In this document: piece by piece, positions 17,085 through 25,976 of the stretch
Position numbering within the stretch: position 1 is the stretch's first letter
How the letters are laid out: each line of letters begins with the position of its first letter
Source: Exiguobacterium sp. Leaf196
GTDB lineage: Bacteria > Bacillota > Bacilli > Exiguobacteriales > Exiguobacteriaceae
Direction: 5' to 3'
NCBI RefSeq assembly: GCF_001423965.1
Contig: NZ_LMPV01000001.1
Location: 571,908 to 635,907, forward strand
Length of the DNA stretch: 64,000 nt
Notes under the pieces: model-generated
What the model was told of the DNA's origin: nothing
Database searches by the model: none
What the model saw: the letters and a program-made list of their open reading frames with translations, nothing else
Made by a program: the position numbers and the translations under genes

Positions 17085-18088
17085 CACGTTATTCACGTCA
17101 AACTCGATTTCAACCGATTGGAGAAGCAGGACAAGCACGCTTCGCAACAGCAAAGGTACTAATCATCGGGATGGGGGCACTCGGAACAGCATCGGCAGAA
17201 CAACTCGTTCGCGCTGGTGTCGGCGTCGTCCGAATCGTCGACCGCGATTATGTCGAGTGGAGTAATCTACAACGGCAACAACTCTATACGGAGGATGATG
17301 CACGGCACAGCGTACCGAAGGCGATTGCTGCAAAAGCGCGGCTTGAAGCAATTAATTCGACGGTGACGATCGAAGCACATGTATTAGATGTCGACCGAGC
17401 AGCGCTGACGTGGCTTCTCGATGATATCGATCTCATCATCGATGCGACGGATCATTTCGATATTCGTTTACTGATGAACGATATGGCATTGTTGCGCTCG
17501 ATTCCGTGGATTTACGGCGGCTGCATCGGCAGTTACGGGATTACTTTCACTGTTCGCCCGGGAGAGACGCCATGTCTGCATTGTCTGCTCGATCAATTAC
17601 CACGTGATCAGGAGACGTGTGATACGGCGGGAATCATCGGTCCAGCTGTTCAGATGGTCGCCTCTCTACAAGTGACGGAAGCGTTGAAGTGGTTGAGCGG
17701 GAAGACGGACGCGCTGCGGACACGTCTGCTTGCCTTTGACGTGTGGTCGAATACATTCCAACAAATCAACGTCCAGTCACTGAAGCAAACAGAGTGCCCC
17801 TCGTGCGGCATCGAGCCGTCTTATCCTTATTTATCGAATCAAACGGTGCGTTTCACGGCACTGTGCGGTCGCGATGCCATTCAAATCCGTGGAGACGGAC
17901 AGCGAGATCTCGAACAATTGAAACAACGCCTCCAGCCGGTTGCGTCGATTTCCGCCCATAATCCATACTTGCTGGCGTTTACGACGGATGAGCATCGAAT
18001 GGTCGCTTTTCGAGATGGACGAGTTCTGATTCATGGTGAAGCGGATCCTGTTAAAGCAAAACGACTGTATCACGCCTATTTCGGATAA
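17081..18088 (+). CDS. thiF: ThiS adenylyltransferase ThiF
   Basis: A 335-residue E1-like enzyme that adenylates the ThiS C-terminus. RYSRQTRF, the nucleotide-binding [19 protein letters not shown] and the [20 protein letters not shown] block are typical of the ThiF/MoeB family. A CLHCL and a CPSCG pair form the structural zinc site. Last gene of the thiamine operon; thiD, present here in Bacillus, is absent. I saw no clear terminator in the AT-rich gap that follows. Confidence 0.93.
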   Translation: MTRYSRQTRFQPIGEAGQARFATAKVLIIGMGALGTASAEQLVRAGVGVVRIVDRDYVEWSNLQRQQLYTEDDARHSVPKAIAAKARLEAINSTVTIEAHVLDVDRAALTWLLDDIDLIIDATDHFDIRLLMNDMALLRSIPWIYGGCIGSYGITFTVRPGETPCLHCLLDQLPRDQETCDTAGIIGPAVQMVASLQVTEALKWLSGKTDALRTRLLAFDVWSNTFQQINVQSLKQTECPSCGIEPSYPYLSNQTVRFTALCGRDAIQIRGDGQRDLEQLKQRLQPVASISAHNPYLLAFTTDEHRMVAFRDGRVLIHGEADPVKAKRLYHAYFG

Positions 18089-18210
18089 ACGTTCATAAAA
18101 CAGTAAAACTAATTTTAAAAATATATGTTTTAAATGTTTAAAAAACAGGTAAATAAGACTTCAGACATAAATCGGTCTACAGGTTTTGAACGTGAAGAGG
18201 AGTGATTCAG

Positions 18211-18567
18211 ATGAAACAAGAATTCGATCCGATGAAGGATCAAGCACAGACGGAAGAAACACAGGCGGTTGTCCAGCAAGCCAACTGGAATCCGGACCGG
18301 TACCGGACGAACTTGAACCCATTCTATCTGTCACCTTGTAGTGTCGAACGTAGAGAAGATGTGCATCAGGATGCATCGAAGATTCTCGAAGTCGAGACGT
18401 CGTCGCCCCTCCAACAACTTTTTGAACACAATCAAGCAACGCATACATCCGAACCAACGGGCAAAAAATTTAAGACAGGCATCGTCGTCGGTGTCGGTGC
18501 GATCATCGGCGGATCAGTTTCTGTGATTCGTTCCGTTCAACGTTTTAGAAAGCAACGGACGAAGTAA
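18211..18567 (+). CDS. Small protein with glycine-zipper segment, unknown
   Basis: A 118-residue protein. The first ~90 residues are hydrophilic and Gln/Glu/Asn rich; near the C-terminus KTGIVVGVGAIIGGSVSVI is a short glycine-rich hydrophobic stretch that could insert in the membrane, followed by a basic tail (RSVQRFRKQRTK). Start 18211 was taken because GAAGAGGAGTG precedes it. It is a single-gene unit with its own terminator. No family recognised. Confidence 0.7.
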   Translation: MKQEFDPMKDQAQTEETQAVVQQANWNPDRYRTNLNPFYLSPCSVERREDVHQDASKILEVETSSPLQQLFEHNQATHTSEPTGKKFKTGIVVGVGAIIGGSVSVIRSVQRFRKQRTK

Positions 18568-18594
18568 TACGCTCGTTGTGAAAGCGCAAAAAGC

Positions 18595-18624
18595 AGGAGG
18601 CATTCGCCTCCTTCTTTTTTTTTT
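18595..18624 (+). terminator. Terminator after the glycine-zipper gene
   Basis: AGGAGGC-ATTC-GCCTCCT is a tight 7-bp hairpin followed by a long T-tract. Confidence 0.85.
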
Positions 18625-18701
18625 GGCAACCTCTTCATTTCACAAAGAAAAGAAGGGATTTTCGTATGTATATTGTTTCTATTTTGATATTTCTAGATTT
18701 A

Positions 18702-19070
18702 TCAGTTCGTTATGTTATCAAACGCGGTAGATTTACCGTTTACGTAAACATCGATGATTTCATGTTCAGGATCTAAAGTTAATTTATAGACATGCTGCTT
18801 TGTCTTCTTATGAGTTTTAGATTCATTCAATTTAATCTTCAGCGTATCTCCTTGTGCTTCAAGATCAGAAGCGACTGCTTTCTTTGTGCGATAGATAATA
18901 TAGGCGATATCGTCTTTCGTGTTGATCATTTGCAAAGTAGTGGCAGGATTTATTTTCGATTGGAGAGCGTTAGGTACTATTTTTAGCTCACTAAAACTGA
19001 GTTTAGAATCGTTTGCGTTACAGGCTGATAAAGTAGTACATAATACAGTCAACATTAATAATTTCTTCAT
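18702..19070 (-). CDS. Small lipoprotein, unknown
   Basis: A 122-residue AT-rich gene product. The N-terminus MKKLLMLTVLCTTLSAC is a lipoprotein signal with lipidated Cys17. The mature part is short, hydrophilic and Lys-rich (KIKLNESKTHKKTKQHVYKL). No named family recognised. Base composition is lower in GC than its neighbours, which may reflect acquisition or relaxed selection. The ~270 bases upstream, before sbcD, hold no other gene that I could see. Confidence 0.75.
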   Translation of the reverse strand: MKKLLMLTVLCTTLSACNANDSKLSFSELKIVPNALQSKINPATTLQMINTKDDIAYIIYRTKKAVASDLEAQGDTLKIKLNESKTHKKTKQHVYKLTLDPEHEIIDVYVNGKSTAFDNITN

Positions 19071-19349
19071 ATTTTTGCTCCTTCGATTCGAGTGGAAATG
19101 TATACCTTATATCTTAGCAGTTTTTTGAAGTTCCAAGTCATCAAAAGGTATAAGGTCAACGGAAATTGACTTGATGTTAAAGATAAAGTAGTTTTTGATC
19201 AAAAAAATTCTAATTTTTTTTGTTTAAATGTATGGTAGTGTCGCTGTGTGTTAGGATAACTCCTCCTTTTTGTGTTCCAAACAGATGTTCGTCGCAGAAC
19301 GAACGCTCGCATGCTACACTTAAGCTACTATATTTAAAAAGTGAGTGTG

Positions 19350-20477
19350 ATGAAGATGAAATGGATACATACTGCCGATTGGCATCTCGGTAAAATCGTT
19401 CATGGCGAGTCGATGCTCGGGAACCAACGGGCGGTCCTGAGCGAGTTTTTGACACTCGTCGATCGCGAACAACCGGATGCAATCGTCATTGCGGGTGACT
19501 TATACGACCGTGCCGTCCCGCCGACAGAAGCCGTTGAACTACTCGATGAGACGCTCGCTGCTCTGATTCTTGACCGGGACATACCGGTCATTGCGATCAG
19601 CGGAAATCATGATTCAGCCGAACGGTTAAGTTTCGGAACGACGTTACTTCAACGGGCGGGTCTACACCTTGTTGGAAAATTGACGCCGGTCATCAAGCCG
19701 GTCGCGATCAAGGGAGTATCATTTTACCCGGTGCCGTTCGCTGATCCTGCGACCGTCCGGTATGTGCACAATGATGAAACGATTAAGACGCATGATGACG
19801 CAATGCGGACGATCCTTGCCGGATGTGTCCCAGACGGACCGAGTGTTCTCGTCGGTCATGCCTTTGTCATCGGTGGACTCGAGACAGATTCGGAGCGGCA
19901 ATTATCCGTCGGAACGGCAGGGCAAGTTAGTGCGAGCCAGTTTGCACCGTTTACCTATACAGCACTCGGTCATTTGCACAACCCGCTTGCAATTCAATCC
20001 GAGACGGTCCGATACAGCGGATCGCTCTTGAAATATTCGTTTTCAGAAGCACATCACGTCAAAGGCGTCGATGTGTTGACGTTGAACAATACTGGTACGT
20101 TCGATCGTCGATTCGAACCGCTTGCACCAAAACGTGATTTGCGAGAACTGACTGGTAGTCTCGATGAATTGACGGATCCTGCGTTCGTTGCGACGCAAGT
20201 CACGGATGATTATTTAAAAATCAACCTGACGGACGGCGAAGCCTTGATGGATCCGATGGGCAAGCTGAAAAAAATCTATCCGAACATCCTGCACCTCGAG
20301 CGAATCGGATTCGTCCGCGAGAGTACGCGGGCGGTCAAAGCATCGCGTGAGCAGGTCAAAGATGCTTCTGTTGCGGATCTGTTCAGTGAATTTTATGAAG
20401 CAGTTCGTGAGAAGAAGCCGACGGAAGCGATGCGAGCCGTCTTGAAGGAGGAAGCGACATGCGCCCAGAACGACTGA
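19350..20477 (+). CDS. sbcD: Nuclease SbcCD subunit D
   Basis: A 375-residue Mre11-type phosphoesterase working with SbcC on DNA hairpins and double-strand ends. The metal-binding motifs are in order: HTADWHLGK (Asp10, His12), GDLYDRAVPP, ISGNHDS, VGHAFV and ALGHLHNP. ATG 19350 is preferred; a GTG nine bases upstream (19341) and an ATG at 19356 are alternatives, and no strong ribosome binding site decides. The 3' end overlaps sbcC by 19 bases, so the subunits are co-translated. Confidence 0.93.
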   Translation: MKMKWIHTADWHLGKIVHGESMLGNQRAVLSEFLTLVDREQPDAIVIAGDLYDRAVPPTEAVELLDETLAALILDRDIPVIAISGNHDSAERLSFGTTLLQRAGLHLVGKLTPVIKPVAIKGVSFYPVPFADPATVRYVHNDETIKTHDDAMRTILAGCVPDGPSVLVGHAFVIGGLETDSERQLSVGTAGQVSASQFAPFTYTALGHLHNPLAIQSETVRYSGSLLKYSFSEAHHVKGVDVLTLNNTGTFDRRFEPLAPKRDLRELTGSLDELTDPAFVATQVTDDYLKINLTDGEALMDPMGKLKKIYPNILHLERIGFVRESTRAVKASREQVKDASVADLFSEFYEAVREKKPTEAMRAVLKEEATCAQND

Positions 20478-23464
20478 CATTACGCGCCTTTGGTCCGTTT
20501 GCTGGTGAAGAGACGATTGATTTCACGGCACTTGCTGGACGGACGATGTTCGTCATTTCCGGGAATACAGGGGCTGGGAAAACGACGATTTTTGATGCAT
20601 TGACGTTCGCCCTGTATGGTGAGACGTCCGGTGGTGAGCGGGAAATGAGTGAGTTGCGAAGTCATTTTGCCGTACCTGAACAAAAGACGGAAGTCGAACT
20701 GGAGTTTACGCTCAAAGGGGAACGGTATCGCATCATCCGGCAACCGAGTCAACCGCATCCGGTCAATAAAACCGGCTATTCGCATGAAGCAGAGTTCGCT
20801 CGGTTCGACGGCGTGGCGTGGAAACCACTTGCCATCAAGATTCCGGAAATCAAGCAGCGCGTTCAAGAATTGATCCAGCTCGACCATAAACAGTTTTCAC
20901 AAATTCTCCTGTTGCCGCAAAATAAGTTCCGGGAACTGTTGATGGCAGAGTCAAAAGATAAATTACAGATTCTCAAACAACTGTTCAAGACGGAACATTA
21001 TGGTGAGTTCCAACAACGCTTGCACCGACAAGCGCTCGATCTTGCGGCACGCATCAAGGAAACGAAGACGAAACAATGGGCCAAGCTTGAGGAGTTACCC
21101 CTACAAGCAAACTGGAGTGAATTAACGGAAGCGGACATCCGGTTACGAATGGAAGCGTTGACGACGGAACGGGATGAGTGGTTGACAGCGGCTCATGAAG
21201 CGGAGCAACAAACACGTACGATCGTCGAGAACAAAACGACACGGTTGCAACAGGGCGAACAACTCGAAGCAGCTTTCCAAGAGCAAGAGCAACTTCAACG
21301 GACGGAGCAGTTGTTGCTTGAACGATCATCAGACATTAAGCGGATGCAAGAAGAAGCAACGGCTGCCGAACGTGCTCAAATCGTCGCACCACTTTTTGAT
21401 CAATGGCAACAAGATCAAGAACAGCTAACACGAATCAAACGGCAACAGCAGGAAACCGAACAGCACGTCACGCGCTTGACAGAGCGGCAGGGCACCGTTC
21501 AAGACAAAGTGAATCAACTACTGGCGGAAGAACCGCAGATTGAACAACTGAGTCGTCGACTTGAGAAAATTCAAGAAGAATGCGAACGGTTGGAAGCGGA
21601 GACCCTTTTACGGCAACAACAGCAACAACTGACAGAACGCTTAAAGCAACTTGATCCGGAACCGTTCCGGAAACAACTTGAACAAACGCGGACGGAGCGA
21701 AAGACCGTTCAGGAACAGCTACGACCATTGCAGAACGTCGGAGCAGAACGCTTACAGGCGCAAGAACGACGCTTCACCCTGCAACAGTTGGCGACGAAGT
21801 TCGCAGAGTATGACAAATTGGAAGCAGAGCGACAGCAGTTGATCGTCCGCGGTACAAGCGTCCGGGATCAAAAAGAGGCGGCAGCGCGTGCGTATGAAGC
21901 AGCTCGTAAAAGTGAACGGGAACAACTGGCTGCTGAACTTGCGAAGGGATTGACGGACGGGCTGGCTTGTCCTGTCTGTGGCAGTACATCGCATCCGCAA
22001 CATGCTATCGCCGTCGCACAGGAACTATCGGTCGATGTAGCACAACAGCGGTTCTTAGAAGCACAACAAGCGCATCAAGAGTTACAAGCCTCTTACCGGA
22101 CGGTTGCAGAGCGTCTGCAACAACTGACGATCGAGATTCAAAAAACTAGTGAAAACGAGTCAACTCATGCGGAAGTTTTAGCACAGCTTCGGGAAGTCGA
22201 ACAGACGGAAGTCCGATTAGCGTCAGCACAGACGGAAAAAGAACGTCTTGAAACATGTCTTCAACAACTCGAACAATCGCTAGAGCAACTACAGTTGAAG
22301 ATTGATAGGGTGGTAAAAGACCAAACTGTCATCGAATCGGAATTGGCACACTTGACTGGTCGCCTGAGTCAATCTGGAGAATTCGTAAAATCGTTATCAG
22401 CACTTCGTGAAGAACAACAACAGGCAGAAACACGCATCGAGCAGTTCGAGCAAGATAAACAGCGCCAGTTACGCGAAAAGGAACAGCTCGATCGTGACTT
22501 AGCGGAACACCAAGGACGATTGCGTCAATTGATCGAAGCTCTTTCGGAACAGCGCGACCGTCTGACGAAGCGCGAAAACGAATTACAAGCAGTCTTGTCA
22601 GAAGAAGCGTTTCCGACGATCGAAGCCTTCCGCGATGCGAGACGGTCTCGTGACGAACTCCGTCACCTCCAAGAATGTTTGGAACAAGATCGTCTAGCGC
22701 GGCAGGAATTGAAGCTGAAACAGGAACAAGCTCGCTTGAAGACGGAAGGTCAAGTGCGTCCGGATCTTGAACTGTTGCGGATGGACTTGAAGACGGCGTC
22801 GCTCGAACTGACGGAGCGGACCGATCGACGTGTCGGGCTCGAGAAGGAACGCGCACATATTGATCAGTTGATAACGGCGTGGGAAAACTTGCAACGCCAA
22901 ATCGAAGATGAGGATGCGAGATATGGGGTCATTGGTGAACTCGCTCGCGTCGGTGTCGGCGAGAACGCACAACGGATGACGTTCGAAACGTACGTTCAGA
23001 CGGCATACTTCGATGAGATCTTGTTCGCCGCAAACCGACATCTGCATGAGATGACATCGGGTCGTTTTCAGCTCGAGCGAAAAACGGAGGCAGGAAAAGG
23101 ACTCAAAAAATACGGACTTGATTTAAATGTCTTTGACGCTTACACGTCGCAAACACGTCACGTCAAGACGTTGTCCGGTGGAGAAAGCTTCAAGGCGTCC
23201 CTTGCACTTGCGCTTGGACTATCGGAAGTCGTGCAAGAAGCAAGTGGAGGAGTATCGCTTGAGACGATGTTTATCGATGAAGGATTTGGAACACTTGATC
23301 CGGAATCGCTTGAACAAGCGATCGAGACGTTGCTCTCGATTCAAGCGAGCGGCCGTATGGTCGGAATCATCAGTCATGTGCAGGAGCTGAAGTCACGTGT
23401 TGATGCGAAAATCGAGGTCAAGCAAGGAAAAACGGGGTCGACGATAGCATTAGTCGTCGAGTAA
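20459..23464 (+). CDS. sbcC: Nuclease SbcCD subunit C (SMC-like ATPase)
   Basis: A 1001-residue Rad50-type ATPase. Walker A GNTGAGKT is at residues 35-42. Two long Gln/Glu-rich coiled-coil arms (about 190-480 and 530-810) flank the zinc hook CPVC (Cys504 and Cys507). The C-terminal lobe has the signature LSGGESFKASLALALGLSEV and Walker B MFIDEGFGTLD. Length and architecture match the family. It dimerises through the hook and drives SbcD cleavage of DNA ends and palindrome-derived hairpins. That is notable in a window with several long palindromes. Start follows GAGGAAG. Confidence 0.96.
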   Translation: MRPERLTLRAFGPFAGEETIDFTALAGRTMFVISGNTGAGKTTIFDALTFALYGETSGGEREMSELRSHFAVPEQKTEVELEFTLKGERYRIIRQPSQPHPVNKTGYSHEAEFARFDGVAWKPLAIKIPEIKQRVQELIQLDHKQFSQILLLPQNKFRELLMAESKDKLQILKQLFKTEHYGEFQQRLHRQALDLAARIKETKTKQWAKLEELPLQANWSELTEADIRLRMEALTTERDEWLTAAHEAEQQTRTIVENKTTRLQQGEQLEAAFQEQEQLQRTEQLLLERSSDIKRMQEEATAAERAQIVAPLFDQWQQDQEQLTRIKRQQQETEQHVTRLTERQGTVQDKVNQLLAEEPQIEQLSRRLEKIQEECERLEAETLLRQQQQQLTERLKQLDPEPFRKQLEQTRTERKTVQEQLRPLQNVGAERLQAQERRFTLQQLATKFAEYDKLEAERQQLIVRGTSVRDQKEAAARAYEAARKSEREQLAAELAKGLTDGLACPVCGSTSHPQHAIAVAQELSVDVAQQRFLEAQQAHQELQASYRTVAERLQQLTIEIQKTSENESTHAEVLAQLREVEQTEVRLASAQTEKERLETCLQQLEQSLEQLQLKIDRVVKDQTVIESELAHLTGRLSQSGEFVKSLSALREEQQQAETRIEQFEQDKQRQLREKEQLDRDLAEHQGRLRQLIEALSEQRDRLTKRENELQAVLSEEAFPTIEAFRDARRSRDELRHLQECLEQDRLARQELKLKQEQARLKTEGQVRPDLELLRMDLKTASLELTERTDRRVGLEKERAHIDQLITAWENLQRQIEDEDARYGVIGELARVGVGENAQRMTFETYVQTAYFDEILFAANRHLHEMTSGRFQLERKTEAGKGLKKYGLDLNVFDAYTSQTRHVKTLSGGESFKASLALALGLSEVVQEASGGVSLETMFIDEGFGTLDPESLEQAIETLLSIQASGRMVGIISHVQELKSRVDAKIEVKQGKTGSTIALVVE

Positions 23465-23477
23465 GGAGATCAGAACG

Positions 23478-24269
23478 ATGGAAACACGAAACATGGTCAC
23501 GAAATCACAAATCAAAGAGGCGTTACGCGAATTAGGTGTGACGCCCGGTATGAAACTGTTCGTCCATACGTCACTTAAACAAATCGGCTGGATTCCCGGT
23601 GGCGTACAAGCGTTGATCGAAGCCTTGCAGGAGGTCGTCACGACGGAAGGGTTAATCATGATGCCGGCGCAAAGTACCGATAATTCGGATCCGAAGAACT
23701 GGAGCCAACCGGCTGTACCGGAAGAATGGTGGGAAACGATCCGCCGGGAGATGCCGGCATATGACCCGGCAAAAACGGTCACACGCGGCATCGGTCGTGT
23801 ACCGGAGGTCTTTCGAACGTATCCCGGCGTCGTTCGAAGCGATCATCCGATGTGGTCGGTGACCGCATGGGGGAAGGATGCGGCGACATTCGTTGCCGAT
23901 CATACACTAGAAAATGGCTTCGGTCCGGGTTCACCGATTGAACGCTTCATCGAGGCCGACGGTCAAATCCTGCATATCGGTTCGCCTTGGGATACGACGA
24001 CCGTCTGGCATTATGCCGAATACGGACTGAATCGCCCGGACGTCGAGGACGGTTGTAAAGTCAGAGAAGGAACGACGGAACGGTTCATCCATTACCGACA
24101 CCGTCAAGTCGATAGTGATGCATTTGGTCCGATCGGGGAAGCGCTCGAAGGGTCGGACTTCGTGACGTCCGGTTTGATTGGGCAAGCGAAATCACACCGC
24201 ATCGATGCCAAAGCCTCGATCCCAGTCGTCATGTTGCAATTAAAAGCACTCGATCAATGGTTATTTTGA
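23478..24269 (+). CDS. AAC(3)-family N-acetyltransferase
   Basis: A 263-residue antibiotic N3'-acetyltransferase-family protein. VHTSLKQIGWIPGGVQALIEAL near the start, LIMMPAQSTDNSDPKNW, and RSDHPMWSVTAWG (the conserved His) followed by ENGFGPGSPIERF are family blocks. Bacillus YokD and BA2930 are chromosomal relatives. Some acetylate aminoglycosides; others have unknown acceptors, so a resistance role is not shown. Start 23478 follows AAGGAGATC, 13 bases after sbcC, so it may be read from the sbcDC transcript. Confidence 0.88.
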   Translation: METRNMVTKSQIKEALRELGVTPGMKLFVHTSLKQIGWIPGGVQALIEALQEVVTTEGLIMMPAQSTDNSDPKNWSQPAVPEEWWETIRREMPAYDPAKTVTRGIGRVPEVFRTYPGVVRSDHPMWSVTAWGKDAATFVADHTLENGFGPGSPIERFIEADGQILHIGSPWDTTTVWHYAEYGLNRPDVEDGCKVREGTTERFIHYRHRQVDSDAFGPIGEALEGSDFVTSGLIGQAKSHRIDAKASIPVVMLQLKALDQWLF

Positions 24270-24326
24270 AACTTTTTCGGGAAGCTTTCGTAATACAAAG
24301 CAGAATCATAAAAAGGAGTGAATGCA

Positions 24327-25064
24327 ATGGCTTCACGTTTTAAAGTTAACCCGGCATTGCGTCGTGGCTTCGATACGGCACGTGTCGGAGAACGACCGAT
24401 GACGAAAAGCGGGACGATGAGTAAGATTTTCTTACTGCTCGCTCTCGTCACGGCAGCAGCAGGTGGAAGTTGGTTCTTCCTCGCAGAAAACCAAGGATTG
24501 ATGTTCCCAGCCTTGATTGGTGGACTGGTCATCGGTCTAATTCTTGCCTTGGTCATCACATTCAAACCGGCGACGGCACCGGTTCTTTCACCGGTCTATG
24601 CGATCGTTGAAGGGGTGGCAGTCGGAGCGTTATCGCTCATGTTCGAAAGCATGTATCCAGGAATCGTCGGGAAGGCAGTCGTTGCGACATTCGTCGTTGC
24701 ATTTGCGATGTGGTTCGTCTACTCGACAGGCATGATAAAAGTGACGCAACGTTTCCGTTCTGCGGTAACAGCAGCGATTCTCTCGATCTTCGTCTTGTAT
24801 GCAGTCAACTTGATTCTCTCGTTATTTGGTGTCGACCTCCCATTCATGACAGGTAGCTCACCGCTTGCGATTGGTATTCAGTTCGTCATCGTCATCGTGG
24901 CATCCCTGTCACTCGTGATGGACTTCGATTTTATCTCGCAACAAGTTCGTGCGGGTGCTCCGAAATCGATGGAGTGGGTTGCAGCATTCGGATTGATCGT
25001 GACGATCATCTGGCTCTATATCGAATTACTCGATCTCTTATATCGCCTCGCGGCGCGGGATTAA
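24327..25064 (+). CDS. Bax inhibitor-1/YccA-like membrane protein
   Basis: A 245-residue protein with seven hydrophobic segments after a ~30-residue basic N-terminus (NPALRRGFDTARVGERPMT). The N-terminal pattern, spacing of helices and conserved acidic positions near the C-terminus (VMDFDFI, YIELLDLLYRLAARD) match the bacterial Bax inhibitor-1/YccA-like family, whose members include pH-sensitive calcium leak channels such as YetJ. Start 24327 follows AAAAGGAGTG. Function by family only. Confidence 0.82.
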   Translation: MASRFKVNPALRRGFDTARVGERPMTKSGTMSKIFLLLALVTAAAGGSWFFLAENQGLMFPALIGGLVIGLILALVITFKPATAPVLSPVYAIVEGVAVGALSLMFESMYPGIVGKAVVATFVVAFAMWFVYSTGMIKVTQRFRSAVTAAILSIFVLYAVNLILSLFGVDLPFMTGSSPLAIGIQFVIVIVASLSLVMDFDFISQQVRAGAPKSMEWVAAFGLIVTIIWLYIELLDLLYRLAARD

Positions 25065-25070
25065 CAGCAA

Positions 25071-25316
25071 CGGAGCTGACTCAAAAGTCAGTCTCTACAA
25101 AGATAGGGGTGGCAGAATGATGATCTGCCACCCCTATCTCGTAATAAAAAAAATGACTCGTCACACGCAACTCCTACAGGAAAAAGCGCATTTATGCGCT
25201 GTCAGAGACAATCAAGACCCGCTTTCCTGCTTGAATGAAGCAGGAAAACTGGCTTGTGTCTCGCCTGAGGAAAGGGCGTGAAAAGACGCGTCATTCTTTT
25301 TGTTGAGTCAGCCTCG
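25071..25316. repeat. Palindromic dispersed repeat A, copy 1
   Basis: A 246-bp element bounded by inverted ends (CGGAGCTGACTC and GAGTCAGCCTCG). Inner segments are also complementary: AATGACTCGTCACACGC with GCGTGAAAAGACGCGTCATT, and TTTCCTGCTT with AAGCAGGAAA around a central loop. A second copy lies at 54433-54625 with most positions identical. Copy 1 contains an extra ~53-bp hairpin. It sits downstream of the Bax inhibitor-like gene. No open reading frame is evident and no target-site duplication was seen. Confidence 0.8.
25101..25139. repeat. Perfect 16-bp hairpin nested in repeat A copy 1
   Basis: AGATAGGGGTGGCAGA pairs perfectly with TCTGCCACCCCTATCT across a 7-nt loop. It is absent from copy 2. 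It is followed by CGTAATAAAAAA rather than a T-tract, so it is not a canonical plus-strand terminator. Confidence 0.75.
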
Positions 25317-25390
25317 TTTTTTGTCGCAAGCAGGGATGATTATGTGAAATGAGAAATAAAAGAGTGGTGAAACGAGAAGGAGGATCCCAT

Positions 25391-25936
25391 ATGAAAGAAC
25401 GTATCGTCATTGGAGCAGGACCGTACCACAACAATCCCGGTTGGTATCATACACAGGAAGATGAGCTGAATCTACTCAATCGGTCCGATTGGGAACGATT
25501 GTGTTCGAACGACACGTTGCAAGCGATTCTTGCGGAACATGTCTGGGAGCACTTGACGTTCGAAGAAGGAATTGACGCGGCACGTCATTGTTATACATAC
25601 CTTGCACCAGGGGGATACGTCCGTTGTGCTGTGCCGGACGGTTATTTTCGGGATGACGCATACCAATCGATTGTTCAAGTCGGTGGACCCGGTCCAAATG
25701 ACCATCCAGCGGCGAGTCACAAAATCGTTTATACGCACGAAACATTACGACAAGTATTTAAAGAGGCTGGATTTCAGGTGCGTCTTCTCGAATATTTCGA
25801 TCAGGATGGAATCTTCCATCAAGCGGACTGGGATGGCGCAGACGGTGTCATTTTCCGTTCGAAGCAATATGATCCCCGGAATGCAGAACAGATGAGATTT
25901 CCTTCGTTGATTCTTGATGCAATCAAATCGAAATGA
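25391..25936 (+). CDS. SAM-dependent methyltransferase-like protein
   Basis: A 181-residue protein resembling a class I methyltransferase of the kind often linked to glycosyltransferases. LAEHVWEHLTFEEG is the acidic strand-loop region after motif I, YLAPGGYVRCAVPDG is the post-II strand, and YTHETLRQVFKEAGFQVRLLEYFD is the C-terminal methyltransferase pattern. The classical motif I glycine loop is reduced (GAGPYHNNPGW), so SAM binding needs confirmation. Start 25391 follows AAGGAGGATCC. Substrate unknown. Confidence 0.75.
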   Translation: MKERIVIGAGPYHNNPGWYHTQEDELNLLNRSDWERLCSNDTLQAILAEHVWEHLTFEEGIDAARHCYTYLAPGGYVRCAVPDGYFRDDAYQSIVQVGGPGPNDHPAASHKIVYTHETLRQVFKEAGFQVRLLEYFDQDGIFHQADWDGADGVIFRSKQYDPRNAEQMRFPSLILDAIKSK

Positions 25937-25941
25937 CAAAT

Positions 25942-25976
25942 AACGGTGAGCGCCCAAATAGGTGCTCACCGTTTTC
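25942..25976. terminator. Terminator between methyltransferase and LysR genes
   Basis: AACGGTGAGC pairs with GCTCACCGTT across an 11-nt loop, followed by TTTTC. It lies between convergent genes and could serve both. Confidence 0.75.

Noticed and set aside
19290-19320. SOS (LexA) box upstream of sbcD
   Set aside because: GTTCGTCGCAGAAC looks like an inverted repeat, but the arms have the wrong orientation for the Bacillus CGAACNNNNGTTCG box.
25071-25316. CRISPR array or insertion sequence at the repeat
   Set aside because: There is a single long palindrome per locus, with no regular spacers, no transposase and no visible target-site duplication. It is reported instead as a dispersed palindromic repeat.
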